Source of the DNA: an uncultured Veillonella sp.
Lineage (GTDB): Bacteria > Bacillota > Negativicutes > Veillonellales > Veillonellaceae
Assembly: GCF_905209685.1 (NCBI RefSeq)
Contig: NZ_CAJLUB010000025.1
Location: forward strand, 1-17,980
Reading direction: 5' to 3'
Length of the DNA stretch: 17,980 nucleotides
Shown piece after piece: positions 1-7,156 of this stretch. The notes under the pieces are model-generated. The model ran no database searches and was not told where the DNA came from. It saw nothing but the letters and a program-made list of their open reading frames with translations. Position numbers and translations under genes: made by a program. The first letter of the stretch is position 1. Each line of letters opens with the position of its first letter.

Positions 1-2
1 CT

Positions 3-1088
3 GGACATTTTATGGCGAGCTATGCTTACAGCATATCTCTCATCATTGCTAATATAGCGATTGCAGTTTCCGCAGTTGGCTATGGCTCAGAATTCTTTGG
101 TGTTGATCTAAATGCAACGCAAACAAGTCAAGTAACGATTGTCTTGTTATGGTTTGCAGCGATTTTGAACTTTAGAGGAAACCGCTTTACAGGTCAGCTC
201 AGCAATATTACTATTTGGGGCTGTATTGTGCCAGTATTACTTATTGGTACAATTGGTTGGTTCTGGTTTAGCCCAGATACGTATTTGGCGGCATGGAATC
301 CAAACGACTTGCCGTTCTTTGAAGCAATTAAAGAATCTATTGCTTTAACATTGTGGGGATTCCTAGGGTTTGAATCTGCAGCAGCAAATGCAGATGCTGT
401 AGAAAATCCAAAGAAAAACGTGCCAATTGCAACATTTGCAGGTACATTAGCAGTGGCGGTGATTTACATCTTGTCCACGAATGTTATGGCCGGTATCGTG
501 CCTAACACAGAATTACTTAATTCCAATGCACCATTTGGTCTCACATTTGCATACATGTTTAATGACACAATTGCAAATGTTATCATGGCGCTCATGATTA
601 TCTCTTGCTGTGGTGCTTTACTTTGCTGGCAATTTACATTGTCTCGCGTATTCAAGAATGCAGCAGAGGCAGGTTATTTCCCTAAGGTGTTTGCTCGTGT
701 AAACAGCAAGGATGCACCTGTGCGTGGCGTATTTATCTTATTAGCGATTGAAACAATTCTTACATTATTCACAGCTAATGATTCTTTACGCGATCAATTC
801 CAGACATTGGTAAACCTTGCGGTTGTAACTAATGTAGTGCCTTATATTCTCTGCATTATTGCAGTACCAACTATGATGCACATGTCTGGATTGGAAAAAC
901 GTCGTATTGATCGTTTCTATTTCGTTGCTGTTGCAGGTGTTTTATACTGTTTATACGCAGTATATGCGTGCGGTGTTGATGCCATGCTCGGTAGTGCTGT
1001 TGCAGTAACTATTGGCATTTGCATTTATATGATACGCAAAGGTTGGGTAGCGTATCGTGCACAACGATTCCAACAAAGTATCGATTAA
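3..1088 (+). CDS. potE: Putrescine/ornithine exchanger PotE, 5' end cut by window edge
   Basis: This is an inner-membrane amino acid-polyamine antiporter of the APC superfamily. It exchanges putrescine for ornithine (or imports putrescine) and usually works with an ornithine decarboxylase. The visible protein follows E. coli PotE closely from about residue 80 to the end, with motifs such as NIAIAVSAVGYG, GWFWFSP, FLGFESA.ANAD.VENP, STNVMAGIVPN and NLAVVTN. The frame stays open back to base 3, so the ATG at 12 is an internal Met and about 80 N-terminal residues lie upstream. Roughly ten of the family's twelve membrane helices remain. A terminator follows 21 bases after the stop, so this is the last gene of its transcript. 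Veillonella and relatives put diamines into peptidoglycan, which gives a plausible reason to keep such a carrier; that link is inference. A lysine/cadaverine specificity cannot be excluded. Confidence 0.9.
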   Translation, partial: GHFMASYAYSISLIIANIAIAVSAVGYGSEFFGVDLNATQTSQVTIVLLWFAAILNFRGNRFTGQLSNITIWGCIVPVLLIGTIGWFWFSPDTYLAAWNPNDLPFFEAIKESIALTLWGFLGFESAAANADAVENPKKNVPIATFAGTLAVAVIYILSTNVMAGIVPNTELLNSNAPFGLTFAYMFNDTIANVIMALMIISCCGALLCWQFTLSRVFKNAAEAGYFPKVFARVNSKDAPVRGVFILLAIETILTLFTANDSLRDQFQTLVNLAVVTNVVPYILCIIAVPTMMHMSGLEKRRIDRFYFVAVAGVLYCLYAVYACGVDAMLGSAVAVTIGICIYMIRKGWVAYRAQRFQQSID

Positions 1089-1109
1089 TTGAATACTCTC
1101 TCGTCTTAT

Positions 1110-1140
1110 AGAGGCTGTCACTTCGGTGATAGCCTCTTTT
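1110..1140 (+). terminator. Rho-independent terminator after potE
   Basis: A 12-bp stem (1110-1121 with 1126-1137, one G-U pair) is closed by a TTCG tetraloop and followed by a T run. It ends the potE transcript and insulates the metal-uptake operon. Confidence 0.93.
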
Positions 1141-1321
1141 GGTTATATGCATAGCAAAATGTTTTATATGTAAATTAAATCAAAATACAAATGTAAATAT
1201 ATACGTTATATACAGAAAAGAAAAGTAAATAAAGCAATTATTTCAAGAAATGGGGGCACAATATACGAAGTAATGCATGTAAATAATAATGAATATTGTT
1301 TTTATGAATAATTATGATTGA
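1141..1321. other. AT-rich spacer with no recognised content
   Basis: About 180 bases between the potE terminator and the next promoter. It is very AT-rich, with no open reading frame carrying a ribosome binding site and no convincing hairpin. I see nothing functional in it apart from possible upstream promoter A-tracts. Confidence 0.6.
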
Positions 1322-1351
1322 TTGACGAATATACACTAAGGGGTATATGTA
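1322..1351 (+). promoter_or_regulatory. Putative promoter of the nik-type operon
   Basis: A good -35 box TTGACG (1322-1327) is followed at 18 bp by TATGTA (1346-1351); TATATG at 16 bp is the alternative -10. Transcription would start near 1358, leaving about 45 bases before the riboswitch aptamer. The spacer is occupied by an operator-like palindrome listed separately. Confidence 0.55.
1329..1348. promoter_or_regulatory. CsoR/RcnR-like operator candidate in the nik operon promoter
   Basis: The 20-bp element has ATATAC and GTATAT arms around a centre with a run of G (ACTAAGGG). It matches 16 of 20 positions of the element at 7083-7102 in front of the second binding-protein gene. Operators of the CsoR/RcnR family of metal-sensing repressors have ATAC/GTAT ends around C- and G-rich tracts. 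Its position between the -35 and -10 boxes suits repression. The regulator is not in this window, so the family assignment is inference. Confidence 0.5.
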
Positions 1352-1404
1352 TTGTTGGAGAATTATAAATATAGTATATTTATAATTGATAAAAGTGAAT
1401 AAAC

Positions 1405-1560
1405 TGAGTGTCGGTTCTACCGAGCGTAAAAGAGGAAAATAGGTGCAAATCCTATACTATGAAAATAGCTGTAATGAGGAGCAATATTTCGTATTAGGGT
1501 CACTGGGAAACTGGGAAGGCTGAAATATTGTGATGAGTCAAAAGTCAGAAAGCCTGCTCA
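1405..1560 (+). promoter_or_regulatory. Cobalamin (B12) riboswitch aptamer
   Basis: This RNA element in the operon leader binds adenosylcobalamin or a related cobalamin and switches off downstream expression. The conserved blocks are in order: the early CGGTTCTACCG hairpin (1412-1422), AGAGGAAAATAGGTGCAAAT with CCTATAC (1431-1457), GTCACTGGGAAACTGGGAAG (1499-1518, the GCCACTG...GGGAAGGC block), and the B12 box AAGTCAGAAAGCCTGC near 1542-1557. A closing P1 helix pairs TGAG at 1405-1408 with CTCA at 1557-1560. The expression platform (listed separately) sits 40 bases further on, and nikB starts at 1744. B12 riboswitches typically control cobalamin synthesis, cobalamin transport or cobalt uptake, which bears on the substrate of the importer. 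Confidence 0.9.
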
Positions 1561-1600
1561 ATCTTGCGGGGCATCGTGCCACAGCATGGTGTTTTTCTTT

Positions 1601-1628
1601 AGGTTAGTCAGGCGGCTAATCTTTTTTT
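1601..1628 (+). terminator. Riboswitch expression-platform terminator
   Basis: A 9-bp stem pairs AGGTTAGTC (1601-1609) with GGCTAATCT (1614-1622) across the loop AGGC and is followed by seven T (1622-1628). It lies between the cobalamin aptamer and nikB, so ligand-bound RNA would be expected to stop here. I did not identify the antiterminator pairing with confidence; the GC-rich stretch at 1565-1592 is the likely partner region. Confidence 0.8.
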
Positions 1629-1743
1629 ATGGTTATTTCATAGATTTTATTACACGGCATCATATTATATGTTTACTCTCTATGTGTATCTATGTTTATT
1701 CACTATTATGTGTTTTTATTTGAAAAGGGTATAGGAGGTGCCT

Positions 1744-2682
1744 ATGGGCAAACGCTTTGCCAAGCAATTAGGACAGTTTATTGTTACCTTGTTTGGCATC
1801 ACATTTTTGACATTTTGTCTCACCTATTTAGCGCCAGGGGACCCAGTTACCATGCTATTGGAAACGGCGGATACTATCGTGTCTCAAGAGACGATTGATG
1901 AAACTCGAGCACAATTGGGGTTGGATAAGCCGTTTATCGTACAGTATGCAAACTGGGTAGTCAATGCAGCACAAGGTGACTTAGGAATGAGTTACTCTGC
2001 TAAAAAACCGGTAGTAGATCGCATGCTAGAAGCATTACCTGGTACGATCGCATTAGCTGGAACTGCATTGGTATTTACGATTCTCTATGCATTACCGGCA
2101 GGTATACTGAGTGCGTATAATCGGAATAAATGGATAGACTATGTACTGAGAAGCCTTTCCTTCATAGGCGTATCTATGCCGACATTCTGGTTAGGCCTTG
2201 TATTAATCTATATTTTTGGCTTAAAGCTTGGTTTAGTTCCAATTGCTTCGTCTCGTATAACGGCGACAGGTGTTATTTTACCAGCTGTTACATTAGCGGT
2301 TGTCGTTGGCTCTAAATACATGCGTCAGGTTCGACTCGTTATTCTTGAAGAGATGCAAAAGGATTACGTCATCGGTGCCCGTGCGCGTGGCGTGAGCGAA
2401 ATGAAGATTTTATTCGGTCACATTCTACCTAATGCCATATTGCCGTTGATCACAATTTTAGGTGTTCTAATCGGTTGGTTATTAGGTGGTGTAGCGGTAG
2501 TTGAAATGGTATTCTCCTGGCCTGGTCTTGGGAATATGGCCATTTACGCCATCACTATGCGTGACTATCCATTGATTGAAGGTTTTGTGTTATGGGTTGC
2601 TATTGCATATATGTGTATCAATGCTTTAGTTGATGCATCCTATGTTCTATTAGACCCTAGATTGAAAAGGGAGAGAGCATAA
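1744..2682 (+). CDS. nikB: Nickel/cobalt/peptide-type ABC importer, permease 1 (NikB/DppB family)
   Basis: This is the first membrane subunit of a NikABCDE/DppABCDF-type importer. It is 312 residues with six predicted membrane helices. It has the N-terminal TFCLTYLAPGDP segment typical of DppB/NikB permeases and an EAA coupling loop near residues 212-230 (GARARGVSEMKILFGHILPN) that docks onto the ATPases. The start is ATG 1744: AGGAGG at 1733-1738 sits 5 bases upstream, whereas an in-frame GTG at 1738 overlaps that ribosome binding site and cannot be the real start. The gene follows a cobalamin riboswitch and overlaps nikC by one base (TAATG). The family also carries peptides and other substrates; the riboswitch favours cobalt, but the metal is inferred. 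Confidence 0.9.
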   Translation: MGKRFAKQLGQFIVTLFGITFLTFCLTYLAPGDPVTMLLETADTIVSQETIDETRAQLGLDKPFIVQYANWVVNAAQGDLGMSYSAKKPVVDRMLEALPGTIALAGTALVFTILYALPAGILSAYNRNKWIDYVLRSLSFIGVSMPTFWLGLVLIYIFGLKLGLVPIASSRITATGVILPAVTLAVVVGSKYMRQVRLVILEEMQKDYVIGARARGVSEMKILFGHILPNAILPLITILGVLIGWLLGGVAVVEMVFSWPGLGNMAIYAITMRDYPLIEGFVLWVAIAYMCINALVDASYVLLDPRLKRERA

Positions 2683-3503
2683 TGAAAGAATTTATTCAGA
2701 AACATAAATTGTTCTCTTTCTACACTGCATTGATGCTTATTATCGTATTCATTGCTATTTTTGCACCATGGCTTGCGCCGGGCGATGCTTTTTCCTCAGA
2801 TATGACAAAAGCATTACAAGCCCCTAGCGCACAACATTGGTTTGGTACCGATAAATTGGGCCGTGACGTATTGTCTCGTATCATTTATGGTACTCAATTA
2901 TCCTTGTTCATGGGTGTATCCATTGTAGTGATTATGGTAAGCATTGGTACAGTTATCGGTGCCGTAGCAGGTTACTTTGGCGGCAAGGTTGAAATGGTTC
3001 TTATGCGCTTGGCGGATATTATGTTATCCTTCCCAGGTGTAGTACTCGCCATTGCAATCGCCGGTATCTTAGGTGGTAGTATTGTAAATACCATCTTAGC
3101 ATTATCGGTTGTAGGGTGGGCTAAATATGCGCGTCTTGTACGTTCTATGACGTTGAAAGTACGTGGTGAAGAATATGTAACGGCAGCCGTTATGATGGGT
3201 GCCTCTACATGGACGATTTTACGTCGTCATATTATCCCTAATATTTTGCCCCTCGTTGTAACCACAGGTGCGCTCGATATTGGGGCAATCATGATTGAGG
3301 TAGCAGGTTTATCCTTCCTTGGATTCGGTGCACAACCACCAACACCTGAATGGGGCCTTATGCTTAACGAAGGCCGCCAGTATTTGCAAACGAGCCCTTG
3401 GCTTATGGCATTCCCTGGCATGTCTATCCTTATTGTAGTTGCTATCTTTAACCTTTGGTCTGACTCTCTACGGGATGTAGTAGACCCTAAAAATCAAGGT
3501 TAG
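2682..3503 (+). CDS. nikC: Nickel/cobalt/peptide-type ABC importer, permease 2 (NikC/DppC family)
   Basis: This is the second membrane subunit, 273 residues, pairing with the NikB-type protein. Features are the N-terminal helix, the DppC-type signature HWFGTDKLGRDVLSRIIYGT (about residues 51-70), several helices, the EAA loop VTAAVMMGAS...LRRHIIPNILP, and the AGLSFLGFGAQPPTPEWGLM segment that is a hallmark of DppC/NikC. The ATG shares its A with the TAA of nikB, so the two permeases are translationally coupled. After the stop come about 150 bases with two inverted repeats before the binding-protein gene, unlike the tight spacing elsewhere in the operon. Confidence 0.9.
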   Translation: MKEFIQKHKLFSFYTALMLIIVFIAIFAPWLAPGDAFSSDMTKALQAPSAQHWFGTDKLGRDVLSRIIYGTQLSLFMGVSIVVIMVSIGTVIGAVAGYFGGKVEMVLMRLADIMLSFPGVVLAIAIAGILGGSIVNTILALSVVGWAKYARLVRSMTLKVRGEEYVTAAVMMGASTWTILRRHIIPNILPLVVTTGALDIGAIMIEVAGLSFLGFGAQPPTPEWGLMLNEGRQYLQTSPWLMAFPGMSILIVVAIFNLWSDSLRDVVDPKNQG

Positions 3504-3513
3504 TTTAGTGTGA

Positions 3514-3604
3514 TGCTTATTTATAGATGGTTTTGTGACAGTTGTCGGATAAATAAGCAATACTATGGTTTTTCTATTATGACTATTGTAAATTTAGTAG
3601 TCAT
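3514..3604 (+). repeat. Two intercistronic inverted repeats between nikC and nikA
   Basis: The first is a perfect 11-bp inverted repeat, TGCTTATTTAT (3514-3524) with ATAAATAAGCA (3549-3559), around a 24-base loop. The second pairs ATGACTA (3579-3585) with TAGTCAT (3598-3604). Neither is followed directly by a clean T run. They could partly terminate transcription, protect the 3' end of the permease message, or let the binding-protein message accumulate separately, as is common for ABC importer operons. Function is inference. Confidence 0.6.
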
Positions 3605-3651
3605 GATGTGTATATTTTATGGTTATATGTAATTGTACAAGGAGATTTTAC

Positions 3652-5220
3652 ATGAAAAAATCTTGGAAAAAGGCTCTCTTAGCAGGCCTCAGCATTGTAA
3701 TGATGGGTTCCTTCATCGCTGGTTGTGGTTCCGATAACAATGGTGCTGCTAATAAGGATGTTTTAAAAGTTGGTGTAACTAACTTTGCCTCTTCGTTAGA
3801 TCCTACGGAAAATTTCTTCTCTTGGGTTGTCATGCGTTATGGTATAGGTGAAACATTGACTAAGTTTGATGAGCACATGAAGCCTCAACCTTGGATTGCA
3901 TCTAAATGGGAAGTGTCTCCAGATAAGAAAACTTGGACTTTCACAATTAATGATAAGGTGAAATTCTCTAACGGTAAAAAAGTTGATGCCGCAGCGGTAA
4001 AAGCTTCTATTGAGCGTTCTTTTGAAAAGTCTAATATTGCAAAAACGTTCTTTAATTATGATTCTATTGAAGCAAATGGCCAACAATTAATTATCAAAAC
4101 AGATAAAGAATATCCTAATATGCCAGGTCTTTTGGCAGATCCAATATTCTTAATTGTTGATGTGCAATCTGAAAAAGATGGCCGTAACTTCGCTAAAGAA
4201 GGTCCTATCGGTACAGGCCCATATGTAGTAAAATCTTTCACTAAGGAACGTGCTGAAATGGCGGCGAATGAAAATTACTGGGATGGTGCAGTACCGTTTA
4301 AAACCGTAGAAATCCCATCCATCGACGATCCTAATACGCGTGCTATGAGCTTGCAATCCGGTGATGTAGACATGGCTGTTAATATCGGCCCTGGTGAAAT
4401 TGGCTTGTTCCAAGGCAATGACAAATTTAAAGTAGATGAAATTGCATCTCTTCGTGTTGTGTTAGCACGTATCAATCAAAAAGGTATTCTTGGTGACGAC
4501 AAGGTTCGTGCTGCTGTAATCTCTGCAACAGACCGTAAAAACTATGCAGATGTATTATTAAAGGGTACATTCATTCCTGGTTCCGCTCCAATTCCACCAT
4601 CTATGGACTACGGCTTCAATGACTTGAAAGATCCTAATGCGTATAATCCTGAACGTTCTAAACAATTGTTAGCTGAAGATGGCTGGAAAGATACTGATGG
4701 CGATGGTATCCTTGATAAAGATGGCAAACCATTAACATTCAACTTCGTTGTATATAACTCTCGTGCAGAATTACCACTTTATGCAGAAGCTGTCCAAGCC
4801 GATCTTAAAAAAGTTGGTATCGATATGAAAATCAAAACAGTTGACTACAACTTGATTGATAAAATGGGTCAAGATGGCGATTATGATATGCTTATCTCCA
4901 ACATCGTAACTGCTAATACAGGTGATCCAATCTGGTTCTTAGCTAACTACTGGCATACTAATAATAATGGTTCTAACCCTCAAAACGGTTCTGGTTACTC
5001 CAATCCACAAGTTGACCAATTGTTAGATGCTGCTGAAACTGAATTTGATCCTGCAAAACGTCGTGACTATGCAATTCAAATTCAACAATTATTGATGAAT
5101 GATGGTGCTGCATTGTTCTTAGGTTACCCTAAAACTAATATCGTTACTGGTTCTTACTTGAAAGGTGCTGTCATGTACCCAAGTGATTACTACTGGATTA
5201 CTAACAAAATTACAAAATAG
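3652..5220 (+). CDS. nikA: Metal/peptide-binding lipoprotein of the importer (NikA-type, SBP family 5), copy 1
   Basis: This extracytoplasmic binding lipoprotein delivers substrate to the NikB/NikC-type permeases. It has 522 residues. A signal peptide with lipobox FIAGC places the lipid-modified cysteine at residue 25. The mature part is a class-C (SBP_bac_5) binding protein: a DVLKVG start, KTWTFTINDKVKFSNGKKVD, GPIGTGPYVVKSF and DPNTRAMSLQSGDVD. DTDGDGILDKDG (residues 347-358) looks like a calcium-binding loop. His435 in NYWHTNNN lies roughly where E. coli NikA has its nickel-contacting His416; that alignment is by eye. The start is ATG 3652, preceded by AAGGAG at 3639-3644; an in-frame ATG at 3619 has no such site. 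A close paralogue lies at 7157. Confidence 0.88.
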   Translation: MKKSWKKALLAGLSIVMMGSFIAGCGSDNNGAANKDVLKVGVTNFASSLDPTENFFSWVVMRYGIGETLTKFDEHMKPQPWIASKWEVSPDKKTWTFTINDKVKFSNGKKVDAAAVKASIERSFEKSNIAKTFFNYDSIEANGQQLIIKTDKEYPNMPGLLADPIFLIVDVQSEKDGRNFAKEGPIGTGPYVVKSFTKERAEMAANENYWDGAVPFKTVEIPSIDDPNTRAMSLQSGDVDMAVNIGPGEIGLFQGNDKFKVDEIASLRVVLARINQKGILGDDKVRAAVISATDRKNYADVLLKGTFIPGSAPIPPSMDYGFNDLKDPNAYNPERSKQLLAEDGWKDTDGDGILDKDGKPLTFNFVVYNSRAELPLYAEAVQADLKKVGIDMKIKTVDYNLIDKMGQDGDYDMLISNIVTANTGDPIWFLANYWHTNNNGSNPQNGSGYSNPQVDQLLDAAETEFDPAKRRDYAIQIQQLLMNDGAALFLGYPKTNIVTGSYLKGAVMYPSDYYWITNKITK

Positions 5221-5232
5221 TAAGGAGCTATA

Positions 5233-6030
5233 ATGGCAGAAAACATACTAACTGTAGAGAACCTTAACATCGCGTACCAAGGTGTGCCTGCTGTTATGGA
5301 TGTAAACTTTACCTTGGAACGCGGTAAGGTATTGACCATTGTAGGGGAATCTGGATCCGGTAAAACTACCGTGATCCGGGCCCTCATGGGTTTATTGCCT
5401 ATAGGTGGTGAGGTCACAGATGGTACAATGCTCTTTAATGGTCAAGACCTTCGCACCCTATCTAAGTCTGAATGGAGAGCTATACGTGGTAAAGACATGG
5501 CCATGATTTTCCAAGATAGTGGTAGTGCTTTAGACCCAATAGTTCGCATTGGTAAACAGTTTAGAGAATTATTCAAATCTCATATAGAAATTACCAATGA
5601 TGAATGTGATCGACGAGCAATTGAGTTATTAGAATCTGTTTCTCTCCCTAATGGGGCAGATATATTGCGCCGTTATCCACATGAGTTATCCGGTGGTCAA
5701 CGCCAGCGTGTGGGTATTGCTATGGCATTAGCGCTGGATCCTGCGTTATTAATTGGTGATGAACCTACATCTGCTTTAGATGTAACAACACAATCACAAG
5801 TTGTTATGCAAATGCTAGAACTTGCTAAAGAGCATAATTCTGCTATCGTAATGGTTACGCATAACCTTGGTGTAGCGGCCTATATGTCCGACTATATCAT
5901 TGTTATGAAAAAGGGCCGTGTTGTTGATGCTGGCACACCGCAAGATATTTTAGAAAACCCATCTAATGAATATACGAAACAATTAAAAGATGCTGTACCA
6001 ACATTGGAAGGAGGTCGTTACATTGACTAA
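5233..6030 (+). CDS. nikD: Importer ATPase 1 (NikD/DppD family)
   Basis: This cytoplasmic ATP-binding subunit powers the importer as one half of a NikD-NikE pair. It has 265 residues. Walker A is GESGSGKTT (about residues 38-46), the Q-loop is MIFQDSG, the ABC signature is LSGGQRQRVGIAMALA, Walker B with the catalytic Glu is LLIGDEPTSALD, and the switch histidine is in VTHNLG. All catalytic elements are intact. The start ATG is 12 bases after the nikA stop with AAGGAG at 5222-5227. The C-terminal tail is short compared with OppD/DppD proteins and lacks the long cysteine-rich extension often seen there, which fits a NikD-like member. The gene overlaps nikE by 8 bases. Confidence 0.9.
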   Translation: MAENILTVENLNIAYQGVPAVMDVNFTLERGKVLTIVGESGSGKTTVIRALMGLLPIGGEVTDGTMLFNGQDLRTLSKSEWRAIRGKDMAMIFQDSGSALDPIVRIGKQFRELFKSHIEITNDECDRRAIELLESVSLPNGADILRRYPHELSGGQRQRVGIAMALALDPALLIGDEPTSALDVTTQSQVVMQMLELAKEHNSAIVMVTHNLGVAAYMSDYIIVMKKGRVVDAGTPQDILENPSNEYTKQLKDAVPTLEGGRYID

Positions 6031-6838
6031 CTACGCTGTAGAATTAAAAAATGTATGTAAACGATTCCCACTTCCTACTGGTGGTGAGCTCGAAGCGTGT
6101 AAGAGTATTAATATCACCTTAGAAAAAGGCGAGTCCCTTGGGATTGTAGGGGAATCTGGCTCTGGTAAAACGACTTTGGTTCGTATGATTATGAAGATGC
6201 TGCCTATCACAGAAGGCGAGATTTATGTAGATGGTGTAGAGATTCAACATATGAACTCTGAGCAAACGAAAGAATACCGCAAGAAAATTCAAATGGTATT
6301 CCAAGATCCATCTGCAGCCTTCAATCCGCGGATGAAGGTAAAGGATATTATTCTTGAACCGTTATACAATTTTGGGCTTCTTGAAAAAGGCAAAGAAGAA
6401 CAAATCGCAGGTGACTATCTTGAAATGGTAGACCTACCTCGCGAGTTCATGCATCGCTATCCTCATGAAATGTCTGGTGGTCAACGCCAACGTGTTGCCA
6501 TTGCTCGTGCTATCGTATTAGAGCCTGAAATTCTTGTATTAGACGAAGCTACTAGCGCTTTAGACGTATCTGTACAAGACTCCATCGCCTATCTATTAGC
6601 GCGTTTACAAAAAAAGAAAAATTTAACATACCTATTTATCGCCCATGATATTGCGTTCATCCGTACTATGTGCCACAAAGTGGTTGTCATGTATAAAGGC
6701 GCTATCGTTGAAGAGCTAGATGCATTCCATTTAGCAGATGCAAAGCATCCTTATACAAAGGTTCTATTGAGCTCCATCTTTGAAATTGGCCAAGATCATA
6801 AGCCACTTACTTTAGAAGAAGCGGCGGTAGAAGCATAG
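6023..6838 (+). CDS. nikE: Importer ATPase 2 (NikE/DppF family)
   Basis: This is the second ATPase of the importer, 271 residues. Walker A is GESGSGKTT, the Q-loop is MVFQDPSAAFNPRM, the signature is MSGGQRQRVAIARAI, Walker B is ILVLDEATSALD, and the switch histidine is in FIAHDI. HPYTKVLLSSI is the usual C-terminal motif of the peptide/nickel group. I place the start at TTG 6023: a perfect AAGGAGGT lies at 6008-6015, seven bases upstream, and the reading frame then begins TNYAVELKNV as expected. An ATG further upstream at 5990 has no ribosome binding site and would give a non-homologous extension inside nikD. The 8-base overlap with nikD implies coupled translation. A strong terminator follows. 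Confidence 0.9.
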   Translation: MTNYAVELKNVCKRFPLPTGGELEACKSINITLEKGESLGIVGESGSGKTTLVRMIMKMLPITEGEIYVDGVEIQHMNSEQTKEYRKKIQMVFQDPSAAFNPRMKVKDIILEPLYNFGLLEKGKEEQIAGDYLEMVDLPREFMHRYPHEMSGGQRQRVAIARAIVLEPEILVLDEATSALDVSVQDSIAYLLARLQKKKNLTYLFIAHDIAFIRTMCHKVVVMYKGAIVEELDAFHLADAKHPYTKVLLSSIFEIGQDHKPLTLEEAAVEA

Positions 6839-6928
6839 GACTTTGATACATCTTATCAGACTTCCCATTGTAGCGATTGCTTAACATATTCGACTAGAGG
6901 ACTCAACTACTAATATAGGTAAAATACA

Positions 6929-6989
6929 ATAGGTACATATATAATAGCAGTTAGCTTTAGAGCTAACTGCTATTTTGTATGTTACCTAT
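6929..6989 (+). terminator. Rho-independent terminator after nikE, inside a longer hairpin
   Basis: The core is a perfect 14-bp stem, 6943-6956 with 6961-6974, around TTAG and followed by TTTT. Outside it the flanks pair again (ATAGGTACATA at 6929-6939 with TATGTTACCTAT at 6978-6989, one bulge), giving a hairpin of about 60 bases. The core should end the nikBCADE transcript; the outer arms are unusual for a simple terminator. Confidence 0.85.
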
Positions 6990-7044
6990 CTATACAGATT
7001 TGCTCACATGCATATAATCATATCGAAAATTTTCTCAAAATGAT

Positions 7045-7132
7045 TGTGTTAACACTAAATATATAGTATAGTTGACTAAGTAATATACCCCTATGGGTAT
7101 ATTTGAAATATGCTCATATGAAGTGATATACA
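7045..7132 (+). promoter_or_regulatory. Promoter region of the second binding-protein gene
   Basis: Two candidate promoters are visible: TTGTGT (7045-7050) with TATAGT (7067-7072) at 16 bp, and TTGAAA (7103-7108) with TATACA (7127-7132) at 18 bp. The operator-like palindrome at 7083-7102 lies between them, immediately upstream of the second -35 or just downstream of the first start point. There is no riboswitch here. Which promoter is used cannot be decided by reading. Confidence 0.45.
7083..7102. promoter_or_regulatory. CsoR/RcnR-like operator candidate before the second binding-protein gene
   Basis: ATATACCC and GGGTATAT form a perfect inverted repeat of 8-bp arms around CTAT. This is the classic shape of operators of CsoR/RcnR-type copper, nickel or cobalt sensors. 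A 16/20 match sits in the nik operon promoter at 1329-1348. Binding would place both promoters under one metal-responsive repressor. The regulator gene is not in the window. Confidence 0.6.
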
Positions 7133-7156
7133 TATAGAGAAAGGTTAGGTGTGTGA

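Noticed and set aside
1738..1743. GTG start for nikB two codons upstream
   Set aside because: It overlaps the AGGAGG ribosome binding site; ATG 1744 has the right spacing.
3619..3651. ATG 11 codons upstream of the first binding-protein start
   Set aside because: No ribosome binding site, and it would put a charged stretch before a perfectly normal lipoprotein signal peptide.
3796..4475. Several long minus-strand open frames across the first binding-protein gene
   Set aside because: They lie antisense to a well-supported gene, lack ribosome binding sites and have no protein-like features.
7046..7055. Perfect palindrome GTGTTAACAC before the second binding-protein gene
   Set aside because: Only 10 bp, single copy, and no second site to support an operator; kept out of the feature list.
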